A DNA stretch of 64,000 nt from RGIG3178 sp964533965. GTDB lineage: Bacteria; Bacillota; Clostridia; Christensenellales; QAND01. Where the stretch lies: assembly GCA_964533965.1 (NCBI GenBank), contig CAZHNN010000003.1:68474-132473 (forward strand). Reading direction: 5' to 3'. The position numbers were made by a program, and so were the translations under genes. Of the stretch, positions 36,254 through 44,447 are shown one piece after another. The notes under the pieces were generated by a model. It did no database searches. It was not told the DNA's origin and was given only the letters and a program-made list of their open reading frames with translations. The number at the start of each line of letters is the position of its first letter. Positions within the stretch are counted from its first letter, which is position 1.

Positions 36254-37093
36254 CTAATTAGTATTCAAAATCTTCTTTTTTAACGCATCGACTTTTTGCT
36301 TTCTCTGAATTTGATGATCTATGCTTAACCGAGCTAATAGTGCCATTTGATAAATTTCATCATAGCATACTTCTAATGATCTATCGGAAAGTTTTGCAAC
36401 ATATGGAACAAAGTTGGTACCTGGCTCACGGTTATTATGTCGAATATTCATTTTGTTAAAGAGCATAAATAAGTCTCTTTCTAATGGTTGATTGAAGCTT
36501 TTTATCTGTGCTCGTTGCGGTTCCAGTTCAGCAGCTAATGCAATTAGAATATCTTTCTTTGCTGTCAATTTACCTTTCAATATAAAATGGTTATATTCAA
36601 TAACTTTTTTTGCTAAAGCTTCATCGGCAATTTCCGCGACCGCTGTTGCTGCAGCGTCTTTTTCAACAAGAATAACTTTTTCTTCTTCATCAAAAAAATG
36701 TTCTTCATAGCCCAAATGTTCAAGGGCAGCAGTTATATTACCACTAAGCATTGAAATAGTGTCTTCATTAAGAGTACACCAAAACCGTGTTTTTATAATA
36801 AGATAGTGCATATTACAGGCATATTCTAAATAAATCAGAACATCTAGAACCGATGGATTTTGCTCGTTAAGTATGTTTGATATGCCAAGCCTGTTTCTAA
36901 ATTCCCAGAAATTCAAGCACCTGTTTCTTTGTTTCCATGTTCCAAAAGTATATTCATCAATAAGTTCTGGGGCTGTGCTCCCTCTATAAGGACCTGTAAA
37001 AATATATGATGTAAGAATTTGATCTATTTTTGAAATTTCCTCATGCAAATCCCAATTATCAGCCAACATTTCAAAAATGCTTTTTCTTGACAT
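36254..37093 (-). CDS. Hypothetical protein, AT-rich gene, unknown function
   Basis: 279 residues, soluble and mostly helical (for example VDVLIYLEYACNMHY and AVAEIADEALAKKVIEYNHF in this style), ending in a Lys-rich helix. The gene is clearly more AT-rich than its neighbours and has its own consensus promoter, both signs of separate acquisition. It lies between the phage portal mini-locus and a repeat block, a place where phage cargo or defence genes are often found, but no known domain or catalytic motif is recognised. GGGGTG precedes the ATG. Confidence 0.65.
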   Translation of the reverse strand: MSRKSIFEMLADNWDLHEEISKIDQILTSYIFTGPYRGSTAPELIDEYTFGTWKQRNRCLNFWEFRNRLGISNILNEQNPSVLDVLIYLEYACNMHYLIIKTRFWCTLNEDTISMLSGNITAALEHLGYEEHFFDEEEKVILVEKDAAATAVAEIADEALAKKVIEYNHFILKGKLTAKKDILIALAAELEPQRAQIKSFNQPLERDLFMLFNKMNIRHNNREPGTNFVPYVAKLSDRSLEVCYDEIYQMALLARLSIDHQIQRKQKVDALKKKILNTN

Positions 37094-37123
37094 TTAAACA
37101 CCCCGTTATACTTGCTTATTAAT

Positions 37124-37152
37124 ATTATAAGCTATAACAGGTTTGTATACAA
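37124..37152 (-). promoter_or_regulatory. Promoter of the AT-rich hypothetical gene, with palindromic -35 region
   Basis: Minus-strand TTGTAT (37147-37152) and TATAAT (37124-37129) with a 17 bp spacer. The -35 lies inside the perfect palindrome TTGTATACAA (37143-37152), a likely repressor site. Confidence 0.6.
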
Positions 37153-37194
37153 TTCCTATACTCTTGTCTATATCATTTTTGAAAGTGTTGTATT

Positions 37195-37460
37195 TTTGCC
37201 AAGGGACCAAGGGGGGATTCCGATTTCTCCCCTTAGGTCCCCTGGCAACCCCATAACCCCCTTGAAACGGCCACTGCGTGGGCCTCGCCGTACAACAATT
37301 CCGGTGGATAGACGAAGTCCACATATGTCACATTCAACCGAACGATAAGCTGCTTTCCAGTTGACACTTACCCGATCTAGCACAGGCCCTTTTCCCTTTG
37401 GGGGTGTTAGGGGGCAACGCCCCCTAAATATCCTTAATAGGGCGGCGGGCGGGTTTAGAT
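37195..37460. repeat. Modular GC-rich repeat block B
   Basis: No gene is seen. Divergent copies of the GC-rich unit: 37201-37265 (ACCCCATAACCCCC type) and 37385-37460 (GGGGGCAACGCCCCC, then GGGCGGCGGGCGGGTTTAGAT, followed by GCCCCGCCGCAGCGG). Confidence 0.6.
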
Positions 37461-37544
37461 ATGCCCCGCCGCAGCGGCCCATTTCCCAGTCCCTTACGCC
37501 CATCCGATTTATGTCATCGTCTTGCAGAGGAAGAGTTTAGATAT

Positions 37545-37635
37545 ACAAAAAAACCGCCTTTCGACGGTTTCATCATCGGATATCCTACTCTTCCACGATG
37601 CCATTGTAGCACATTCGTTTCGTATTTATCGTCCA
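37545..37635 (-). promoter_or_regulatory. Mini-locus 2: conserved promoter block and terminator
   Basis: TGGACGATAAATACG (37621-37635, minus strand) lies 12 bp before TACAAT (37603-37608). A short transcript would end at AAACCG/CGGTTT (37551-37570) plus T7, giving an RNA of about 50 nt. Confidence 0.6.
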
Positions 37636-37664
37636 GTTTCAAGACAGAGTTGTTTAAGAGGAAT

Positions 37665-37752
37665 TTAATATCCCCTGGGGTCTGGGGCAAAGCCCAAACA
37701 GGGATGTTAGGGGCAGCGCCCCTTTGCCATAAAGGTATGTTTAGATATCCAT
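37665..37752. repeat. GC-rich repeat copy at the 3' end of the 37741-38058 gene
   Basis: GGGGCAGCGCCCC followed by AGGTATGTTTAGATAT meets the stop codon of the minus-strand lipoprotein gene. Read on the minus strand, the unit begins with ATCTAAAC immediately after the gene. Confidence 0.55.
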
Positions 37753-38058
37753 GTTCTCCTCCCGCTTGCGCCTGTCACGCCGTCGCTTTGCCGCCATTCC
37801 CCCGCCACCGCAGCCGCCGCCCACCACGAGGAGAAAGCCGAAGTCATACCACCATCCGGTATTGTTTTTTTCATAGACGCGAATGTCAGGATTAAAAATG
37901 CCGATGATCAACGAAATCGGCGCAACGCAGCCGTGCCAGAGGCCCGAAAAGAAACCGGCCGGCTTATCTTTATAGCTGCCGTCGCCGGGGATGCAGCCCG
38001 TGAGCATTACGGCCATACAGATCGTCAGCAACACCACCATGACAAGCTTCCGTTTCAT
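37741..38058 (-). CDS. Predicted small lipoprotein with a Gly-rich C-terminus
   Basis: 105 residues starting at MKRKLVMVVLL. The signal peptide ends at the lipobox LTGC (Cys about 21). A hydrophobic segment WHGCVAPISLIIGIFN (about 42-57) follows, then a region resembling a second membrane helix (WWYDFGFLLVVGGGCGGGG), and a very basic tail (AAKRRRDRRKREEN). Proteins of this pattern occur singly in Firmicutes without a known role. AAAGGCGGG precedes the ATG at 38058; an earlier in-frame ATG is less well placed. Confidence 0.6.
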   Translation of the reverse strand: MKRKLVMVVLLTICMAVMLTGCIPGDGSYKDKPAGFFSGLWHGCVAPISLIIGIFNPDIRVYEKNNTGWWYDFGFLLVVGGGCGGGGMAAKRRRDRRKREENMDI

Positions 38059-38256
38059 ATCTTTTCCCGCCTTTTCCATTCATTTCCAAATTCATTATAT
38101 CAAACTTGCCATTGGTCCTATGCGGAAATTTACAATTAAAAAGTACCTTTTGAAGGTCGGCCGCAGCACATACATTGTTTAGGAGCAAGCTAATCGATGT
38201 CACGGTTGGCATCAATGGATTTATATGGTAAATTCAATTTTAAGGCAGGTGCGCAA

Positions 38257-39060
38257 ATGAAAGAGCTCGATTACAACAACATGTCATGGAGCCAGATAGC
38301 TGAAAGCCAATACAACAGATTCAGGAAACAACTGATCGAGGGCAAGCATTTTCTCAATTCGCATATAGCAAAAGAAATTGGCGATATAGCAGGCAAAAAA
38401 GTCATACATCTTCAATGCAATACCGGTGCGGATTCGATATTGCTCTCCCGCATGGGCGCCGATGTTACCGGAGTGGACATATCAAAGGATAATGTTCTCT
38501 ATGCTTCTAAACTGGCGGAAGAATTGAAAATAAAAAACATCAAGTTTATCGAATCGGACATCATGACCCTGTCGGAAACACACAAGGAAACGTATGATAT
38601 GGTATTTACCACCGAAGGTGTTTTGACCTGGCTCCCAGATCTGAAAATTTGGGGACAAACGATCAGGGGACTGCTCAATCAAAGCGGTATTTTATATGTG
38701 TTTGATTCCCATCCTTTCTTCTTTTGCTTTGACGAGCAAAAAATCGATAATGGCATTTATGAAATAAAATATCCCTATTTCGGCAAGTCACCCGACGTAT
38801 CCGATTCACTCGGCGGTTACCAATCCGAAAAAGGAAAAAAGATAAAGGCATATTCCTGGATGCATACCGTTTCAGATATCATCAACAGCCTTGCCAGTAG
38901 CGGCATGCATATTGAATATTTTCATGAATTTACCGAAAACTTCTTCGATTCAGGCAATGGCGTAATGAAACCAGACTTGCAAACAGGATTATATGATTAT
39001 GAATTTAACGAAAATAAATTTCCTATGACGTTCAGTTTAAGAGCTTCTGTATACAAATAA
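38257..39060 (+). CDS. SAM-dependent methyltransferase (class I)
   Basis: 267 residues. The SAM-binding motif I is read in KKVIHLQCNTGADSILLSR (about 50-68), motif II in ADVTGVDISKDN, and a motif IV-like acidic site in YDMVFTTEGVLTWLPDL; the C-terminal half carries substrate-specific insertions. The start at 38257 (MKELDYNNMSW) is preferred because AAGGCAGGTG precedes it. The gene is AT-rich relative to the host and has its own terminator. The methyl acceptor is unknown. Confidence 0.85.
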   Translation: MKELDYNNMSWSQIAESQYNRFRKQLIEGKHFLNSHIAKEIGDIAGKKVIHLQCNTGADSILLSRMGADVTGVDISKDNVLYASKLAEELKIKNIKFIESDIMTLSETHKETYDMVFTTEGVLTWLPDLKIWGQTIRGLLNQSGILYVFDSHPFFFCFDEQKIDNGIYEIKYPYFGKSPDVSDSLGGYQSEKGKKIKAYSWMHTVSDIINSLASSGMHIEYFHEFTENFFDSGNGVMKPDLQTGLYDYEFNENKFPMTFSLRASVYK

Positions 39061-39071
39061 TTAAAAAGAGG

Positions 39072-39116
39072 AACAGGCCTCATCAAACGAATCCGATGAG
39101 GCCTGCTTTTTTGCCC
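39072..39116 (+). terminator. Terminator after the methyltransferase gene
   Basis: CAGGCCTCATC and GATGAGGCCTG pair around a 10 nt loop, followed by C and a T-run. Confidence 0.85.
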
Positions 39117-39228
39117 GCTTATAGGCTGTTTTCTGAATCCCCGTAAAAACCGACCTTTGAGGCGCCCTTTTCTGCTATATCCAGCCCGAATCTTTTCGTT
39201 TGTCCCTTTCCTATATCCGACCCACTGC

Positions 39229-39663
39229 CTACGCTTGTTTCTTCAGCTTCAGAATCACCGTAGCACCGTAGTTTTTCCCTCCTTTTATGGGAAAAGCGTT
39301 CACATAAAAAATCCGCTCGATCCTATCCCAAACGGAAAGCAGCGTCGGCACATCCTCGCGGGCTATGCTCCCAATCTGCCGACCGTTCACGTACACGCCA
39401 AAGCCATTCTCGTTGTTTTTGTCCATGTATTGGCGAAGCTCATACCCTAGCTTCTTATACTCACCCGTTTTGGCTGCGATGCCCCGCAAGATATCCTGGC
39501 GCTTCGTCCCGTCGTCGTTTCTGCCTATTGTGTCGACAACTTTTAGCTCCTGCGAATCAAACCGGCTGTTTTTTTTCCTCGTCAGCCGTATCGATATTTC
39601 CAGCCCGACCAACGCCAGCGCTATTACGGCGATTACGCCCAAACCGATCCAAAGCCCAATCAC
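39229..39663 (-). CDS. Membrane-anchored HIRAN-like domain protein
   Basis: 144 residues from a GTG start with GGGAGA upstream. One N-terminal helix (about 3-24) is followed by a basic linker and a C-terminal beta domain (about 75-140). GFGVYVNGRQIGSIAREDV and GGKNYGATVILKL match the HIRAN pattern (a short domain that can recognise DNA ends or stalled replication structures, and also occurs alone). Whether this copy binds DNA is doubtful given the membrane anchor. It is not linked to any neighbour. Confidence 0.5.
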   Translation of the reverse strand: MIGLWIGLGVIAVIALALVGLEISIRLTRKKNSRFDSQELKVVDTIGRNDDGTKRQDILRGIAAKTGEYKKLGYELRQYMDKNNENGFGVYVNGRQIGSIAREDVPTLLSVWDRIERIFYVNAFPIKGGKNYGATVILKLKKQA

Positions 39664-39824
39664 GACAAACGTCTCCCTTCATTGGGTAGCGGGTTTTACC
39701 ACGGGGACTTCCCCATTCCCATCCTTTCGGATAGCTTATCCGCAAAGCGGAAAAACCGATACCGAAACGATTATATAATGCAACGATCCCCTTTACAAGA
39801 AACAAACTCTGTCATCTCCCAGAC

Positions 39825-39900
39825 AACAGTCATAGGGGATTAAGGGGATAGGTCCCACTGGATTTCCGCATAATGGCGGCGGGTGGGTTTAGATCCCTTT
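39825..39900. repeat. GC-rich repeat copy (block C)
   Basis: A degenerate copy: AGGGGATTAAGGGGATAGGTC, then TGGCGGCGGGTGGGTTTAGATCC. It lies between the cupin terminator and the HIRAN-like gene. Confidence 0.5.
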
Positions 39901-39973
39901 CGCTCAAAAGTATCCCTAATCGGATTGTATCTCCCTCGAATTCCGCAAAAGGGCTGGTGACAAATTTAAACCA

Positions 39974-40003
39974 CAAAAAAGCCCGCCCCTTTGGGCAGGC
40001 CCT
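39974..40003 (-). terminator. Terminator of the cupin gene
   Basis: GCCTGCCC-AAAG-GGGCGGGC followed by T6 on the minus strand. Confidence 0.8.
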
Positions 40004-40027
40004 TCGTACAGTGTGCTTTACATCCGG

Positions 40028-40384
40028 TTAATCGTAATACTTCATCGTATCCCCGACAGTCGTGATCGTGATATGGGAAAATTCCGATTCCTCCCCCGCA
40101 CCGTGCCAGTGGATTTCTCCCGCCGGTATCAGGATAACGTCGCCTTCGTTGACCTTTACCTGTTCCGTCTGCGTTGTCACAAGGCCCGACCCTTTCGTTA
40201 CGATCAAAATCTGGTCGCAGCTGTGGGTGTGGAGTTTGTTGTGAACCCCTTTGGAAAAGTTCATGATCGCCATTACATAGTTGCCGCTTTCCCCTGGGAA
40301 AAAAGCCTGTCGTGTTACATGCCCGTTGAAATTTAAAGATGCTACTTCTTGCGGTTCGATGTCCTTGGCATTGAATACTTTCAT
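40028..40384 (-). CDS. Cupin domain protein
   Basis: 118 residues forming one whole cupin beta-barrel. Cupin motif 1 is HTHSCDQILIVTKGSG (HxH and downstream acidic residue) and motif 2 is EGDVILIPAGEIHWHG, giving the expected metal-binding His residues. Small cupins bind a metal and often serve as sugar or amino-acid sensors or as small lyases and dioxygenases; no specific reaction can be assigned. AAGGAG precedes the ATG, and it has its own terminator. Confidence 0.85.
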   Translation of the reverse strand: MKVFNAKDIEPQEVASLNFNGHVTRQAFFPGESGNYVMAIMNFSKGVHNKLHTHSCDQILIVTKGSGLVTTQTEQVKVNEGDVILIPAGEIHWHGAGEESEFSHITITTVGDTMKYYD

Positions 40385-40514
40385 TTTCCCACTCCTTCAC
40401 ATAAAAGATGCAACCTTATGCCCCATGATACCAGTATATGGAGAAATATATACAATATCAATCCTCGACCATAACTCAGCTGCCTACCATCACTTCCGAA
40501 TATTGATCAATTAG

Positions 40515-40900
40515 TAATCTGGAGGTTCAAAGGGGCTTGACCCCTTGTGGGGCCAGTACGCGGAGCGTTTAGGAAACGTTCCCGTGGCACGTTTTTAGCA
40601 AGCGCTCGCTTCCGGTTCTCGTGCTTTCGGAACATTCACCTCGCTTTTTCATCCTCTGTTCACTGTGGGTTCAGACTGCGCAGCCGCTTGTCTTCACCTC
40701 ACGTTCACAGAATTATCCCCTCGCTTCATCCTCCATCGGAGGCGCTTCGGGGATAATTCCACTTGCAGCGCATCGGCTTCGGTTCTCACAATGGGGGTTC
40801 AAGGGGGCTTGACCCCTTGCGGGGCCGGGGGCGGAGCCCCTTCCTCATTGGGTGGCGGGTGGGTATAGATCAACCCCGCCGCAGCGTTATTAGCAAGTAC
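40515..40900. repeat. Modular GC-rich repeat block D
   Basis: No gene is supported. Copies lie at 40520-40570 (GGGGCTTGACCCC type) and 40793-40890 (GGGGGCGGAGCCCC, then GGGTGGCGGGTGGGTATAGATC and CCGCCGCAGCG). Between them is a unit, TCCTCCATCGGAGGCGC (around 40728-40745), shared with blocks A and G. Confidence 0.65.
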
Positions 40901-40904
40901 TGGG

Positions 40905-40962
40905 AGTTAAATATGCTCCTTCATGATTCCATTGTAGAGTATTTATTCGTATTTTTCGTCCA
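40905..40962 (-). promoter_or_regulatory. Mini-locus 3: conserved promoter block without terminator
   Basis: TGGACGAAAAATACG (40948-40962) is 11 bp before TACAAT (40931-40936) on the minus strand. Instead of a terminator the sequence enters repeat block D. A short ATGAAGGAG follows the -10. Confidence 0.5.
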
Positions 40963-41004
40963 GTTTGCCCATTGCGATCGGATTATCCAATGAATCCAAG
41001 AGAA

Positions 41005-41117
41005 TTCTGATTAGGGGTCATAGGGGACGAAGTCTCCTAATTTCCACATAGGGCGGTGGGTGGGATTCGATCAATCCGCCGCAGCGGCATCCCTCCCAGG
41101 GGTTCGATTCCCCTATG
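41005..41117. repeat. GC-rich repeat copy plus tRNA T-arm-like sequence
   Basis: A repeat copy (TAGGGCGGTGGGTGGGATTC, then TCCGCCGCAGCGG) is followed by AGGGGTTCGATTCCCCT (41096-41112), which has the stem and TTCGATT loop of a tRNA T arm, then ATGATCA. No 5' part of a tRNA is present. It could be a remnant of a tRNA used as a phage attachment site. Confidence 0.35.
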
Positions 41118-41118
41118 A

Positions 41119-42570
41119 TCAAAACGGACTCCCCCACATCTGTACCATCCTCCCCCTGTCCTCTTCCGACGCGTTGTCATAATCCTCCCACTGATCCTCA
41201 TGCCACTTCACCGCCCGCTTCACTGCTTCCGGTTCCGCGTTGTGATACACGCACTGGTTCAACGCCTGCGTCATTGCATCCACCCGGTCATCGTTCGCTC
41301 CGTGTGGGAACATCGCGCACTCGTCAATCAGCGCCTGCGCCCACGGTGTCTTTGGCAAAAAGACATTCCCGCTCTCGATGATCGGGCTTACAGCATGCGC
41401 CCTCGCAACCTTGCCGCCCTGCGGGTTGACAGGGATCAGTCCCGCGATCTCGCTGTGCAACATGCTCAAAATCGCGGGACCGTTCGCCTTGTCCTCGATG
41501 TACACGCACCTTGGGTTGTGCTTCTCGTGCATCGCCTTGATCGCCCGTAAAGTCTCGGGAAAGTCCATCTGTCGCGTATCATCGTCCAAAAAATACATGT
41601 ACGCCCCGCGCTTGCCCCACGCCTGGATGGATACGTTGTCCGAATCCTCCCCACCCTTGAAGCTCGCGTCCACGCTCAACACCACATTCACCATCGGTGG
41701 CAGCGCATCATAATACCGCCACCAGCTCTTTTGAAATATCCCGCCACCGGCCGGCGCAGGCCGCTGCTGATACAATGCCGCAAACGCATAGCTGCCCACG
41801 GACCGTTTCGTCTCCTCCGCCCAAGCCTTTCCGTACCCCATCTGCGGCCACAGCGGTTCGCCCATTTTGCGATGCAGCGGATCATCCTCTTCCGCGAGCG
41901 CAGGCAGTTTCAGCACCTCCCAGCCTTCCGGTTCCTGTTGCAATATCCTCCCGCAAAGATCATCCTCATGCCATCGTGTCATCACGATGATGATCGCCGC
42001 CCCCGCCTGCAGCCGTGTGTATGCGGTTGATTGATATTCGGCAAATATCTTGTCCCGAATCCTCTTACTCTCCGCTTCCTCGCGGTTCTTCACCGGGTCG
42101 TCGATGATCAAAAGATCCGCGCCCTGCCCCGTAATCCCGCCGCCAAACCCAACCGAGAGCATCCCGCCCCGGCGGTTGTGCAAGTCGAACGCCGTCGCCG
42201 CAGCGCTTGTCTTGGAGACCGAAATCCCAAAGAGATTTCCATATTCGACTATCTTCTGCCGGTTCTCCCGCCCGAATCGGGCTGCAAGATCCGCGCTGTA
42301 GCTTAACACGATCACCCGTTTGTCGGGGTTCCTCCCCAAAAAGTAGCTTGCCAGCGCTTCGGTGATCTGCATGCTTTTCCCGTGCCGCGGCGGCAAGAAC
42401 ACCATCAACCGACGGCAAGTGCCATCCAGCACCCGCTGCACAGCATTGGATATCAACAAATGATGGCGCGCTGGCTGCCACGCCCCGCGGTATGCCCGCT
42501 CGCAGTATTTTGTGTAGTCCCGCCTGCACAGCTCGTCCTCTAGCGCCCGCCGTATCGCTCCCCGCTGCAC
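41119..42570 (-). CDS. terL: Phage terminase large subunit
   Basis: 483 residues from a GTG start. The N-terminal ATPase has the Walker A-like FLPPRHGKS (about 58-66), Walker B LLIIDDP, and the coupling motif MTRWHEDDL. The C-terminal RNase H-like nuclease carries VVLSVDASFKGG (first catalytic Asp), YIEDKANG and DDRVDAMTQAL (later acidic residues). The enzyme cuts phage DNA and drives it into the head through the portal. It reads intact. In typical phages the small subunit lies next to it; here that gene is 8.5 kb upstream beyond cellular genes. Confidence 0.92.
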   Translation of the reverse strand: MQRGAIRRALEDELCRRDYTKYCERAYRGAWQPARHHLLISNAVQRVLDGTCRRLMVFLPPRHGKSMQITEALASYFLGRNPDKRVIVLSYSADLAARFGRENRQKIVEYGNLFGISVSKTSAAATAFDLHNRRGGMLSVGFGGGITGQGADLLIIDDPVKNREEAESKRIRDKIFAEYQSTAYTRLQAGAAIIIVMTRWHEDDLCGRILQQEPEGWEVLKLPALAEEDDPLHRKMGEPLWPQMGYGKAWAEETKRSVGSYAFAALYQQRPAPAGGGIFQKSWWRYYDALPPMVNVVLSVDASFKGGEDSDNVSIQAWGKRGAYMYFLDDDTRQMDFPETLRAIKAMHEKHNPRCVYIEDKANGPAILSMLHSEIAGLIPVNPQGGKVARAHAVSPIIESGNVFLPKTPWAQALIDECAMFPHGANDDRVDAMTQALNQCVYHNAEPEAVKRAVKWHEDQWEDYDNASEEDRGRMVQMWGSPF

Positions 42571-42734
42571 CCCATCACCCCTTTGCCATTAAAAAAGGAC
42601 TCTGTTCCTTCACACCCTTCTTCTTTTCTTAAAGAAAAGAAGCAAAAGATAAATGCCACACTCATCCGCATGGCATCTTTGGACATCGTCTATCATTTCG
42701 CTTTAACTATATAATTCTAATCTACTATTTCTCC

Positions 42735-42912
42735 TATAAGGGCCAGGGGCGGAGCCCCTTTCCCGAGTCTGACCTCTCCGAAAGACACAGATTCGGGCTA
42801 CGCATATTTGCTCGCCCTCATCTCGTGCTTTCGGAACCTTCGCCTCGCTTGCTCTGCCACTGGCAGCGCTTCGGCTCCGGTTCTCATCGGGCGGTGGGTG
42901 GGTTTAGATCTA
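42735..42912. repeat. Modular GC-rich repeat block E
   Basis: GGGGCGGAGCCCC at about 42747-42759, then a unit of about 120 bp (42766-42886) nearly identical to 30242-30368, then GGGCGGTGGGTGGGTTTAGATC ending right at the methyltransferase stop codon (42917). Confidence 0.7.
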
Positions 42913-42916
42913 TCTA

Positions 42917-43672
42917 TCACACCCCACCGTAATACAAATCCGTTCTATATCGGAATTCCACCAAGCCATTGTTTTTAAATTGTAAAAACAACTTCTCCGT
43001 CTCCTCCATCAGTTGCTTATATCTCTCATCTTCCGGAAGCGGTGCGTGGGAGGAGGAAAGAAACCTGGCCTTAAGCCCATCCAAATTCAAAAAATGAGAA
43101 TGGTAAAAATGCTGTGTCCTTATAGCGCCATCCTTGAAAAAGTCCTTCAGCTCATTTTCCCCGATCGTTTTCGAATCCACTGTCCTGTTCACGGAATAAG
43201 AATAGTGCATTCTTTCATATTCCCGAGTAAACTCGTTCCCCTCGGAAAACAACCGATACCATATCAAAAGCGTCTTGCCATTAGGCTTTACAATGCGGTG
43301 GAACTCCTTGCGGCAAGCCTCCCAATTGAACCAGTGAAAAGACTGGGCGTAAGTGATAAAATCAACACTGCCGCTCGCAAGGCCTGTATTCTCCGCGGTG
43401 GCTTTAACGAGTGTAAGCCCTTCATAACCGCTTAAGGCCACGGAAGCGGCGTCCGCCATATCGCTGTTGGGCTCAACCGCAAAAACCTTGCTGCCGCGCT
43501 CCAACATCTGCCTGGAAAAAATGCCGGTGCCCGCTCCAATATCCGCCACGACGGAATTTTCACCAAACCCGAGTTCCTGGTACATATAATCGATTAATTC
43601 TTTTGGATACCCCGGACGCGAATTCGCGTAGTCGTCCATCCTGCCTGAAAAACGTTGCGTATTGTTCACCAT
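42917..43672 (-). CDS. SAM-dependent methyltransferase (class I)
   Basis: 251 residues. Motif I is VVADIGAGTGIFSRQ (about 41-55), motif II VFAVEPNSDM, motif III-like LVKATAENTGL, and the acidic/aromatic motif IV FITYAQSFHWFNWE. Enzymes with this QSFHWF signature form a widespread group of bacterial SAM methyltransferases of unknown acceptor. The 3' end is abutted by a repeat copy. A weak AGGGTT ribosome site precedes the start. Confidence 0.88.
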   Translation of the reverse strand: MVNNTQRFSGRMDDYANSRPGYPKELIDYMYQELGFGENSVVADIGAGTGIFSRQMLERGSKVFAVEPNSDMADAASVALSGYEGLTLVKATAENTGLASGSVDFITYAQSFHWFNWEACRKEFHRIVKPNGKTLLIWYRLFSEGNEFTREYERMHYSYSVNRTVDSKTIGENELKDFFKDGAIRTQHFYHSHFLNLDGLKARFLSSSHAPLPEDERYKQLMEETEKLFLQFKNNGLVEFRYRTDLYYGGV

Positions 43673-43859
43673 TATAACCCTATTATTCCTTATTCGGCCG
43701 TAGGAGAGTCAAAAGGAGCCCTCCCTTTAATTGCCTACTTTGTATTTTTGTATAGTATACCAAAATCCGACCGGATAGTTAAATACGCCTTAATGATTCG
43801 TTGAAAATAAACAGTGAAACTTTATTCATTTATGAAAAATACTTATCTCGATGAATATA

Positions 43860-43952
43860 CCCACCCGCCTAGGGGATCCAAGGAGCACTTGGTCCCGCTT
43901 CCGGGGCCAGGGCAGGAGCTCCTTTTATCACGTGCCGGGCGGGTTTAGATTT
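43860..43952. repeat. GC-rich repeat copy (block F)
   Basis: CGGGGCCAGGGCAGGAGCTCC, then GCCGGGCGGGTTTAGATTTC ending at the stop of the minus-strand [2Fe-2S] subunit gene (43956). The copy begins with CACCCGCCTAGGGGATCC. Confidence 0.55.
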
Positions 43953-43955
43953 CCC

Positions 43956-44447
43956 TCACTCGCCCACCTGCTTTTTCTTCAGCCCCGGCAGCAACTCAGC
44001 GAGTGCCTCCCGAATCTCACTGTAGCTCGTACACCGGCATAAATTGCTGCTTAGCCATTGCTCCATCGTATACTCATCCGCATCCGGCATGTTGTTCATC
44101 ATCGCATGACATACCATCAAAAACCCGGATGTGCAGTACCCACACTGGAACGCGTCGTGCTCCACAAACGCTTTCTGGATCGGCGCAGTCCCCTGCAGTC
44201 CCTCCACGGTCAGAATCGCATGTCTCCTCGCTTCCACGGCCAGCACAAGGCAGCTCTTCACCGGCCAGCCATCCAGAAGTACCGTGCATGCGCCGCAATC
44301 CCCGTTCAGGCACCCGGGTTTTGCGCCTGTCAGGTTTAATTGCCCTCTAAGTACGTCCAACAGCGTGTCGGAGGCTCTGGCCAGCACCGTCCGCTTCTCG
44401 CCGTTCACGTTTAATTCCACTGCGGTCTTGCCACTAACAGGTCTCAT
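43956..44447 (-). CDS. Xanthine dehydrogenase-family [2Fe-2S] subunit
   Basis: 163 residues with two [2Fe-2S] clusters. The plant-type cluster uses CLNGDCGACTVLLDG plus a later Cys (about 45-75), and the second uses CGYCTSGF and CRCTSY (about 105-145). It carries electrons from the Mo site to FAD. The start at 44447 overlaps the FAD-subunit stop by 4 nt (ATGA). It is the third gene of a Mo-FAD-FeS operon. Which purine, aldehyde or heterocycle is oxidised cannot be decided. Confidence 0.93.
   Translation of the reverse strand: MRPVSGKTAVELNVNGEKRTVLARASDTLLDVLRGQLNLTGAKPGCLNGDCGACTVLLDGWPVKSCLVLAVEARRHAILTVEGLQGTAPIQKAFVEHDAFQCGYCTSGFLMVCHAMMNNMPDADEYTMEQWLSSNLCRCTSYSEIREALAELLPGLKKKQVGE

Noticed and set aside
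41090..41117. Complete tRNA gene
   Set aside because: Only a T-arm-like segment is present; no D arm, anticodon arm or matching 5' acceptor strand upstream.
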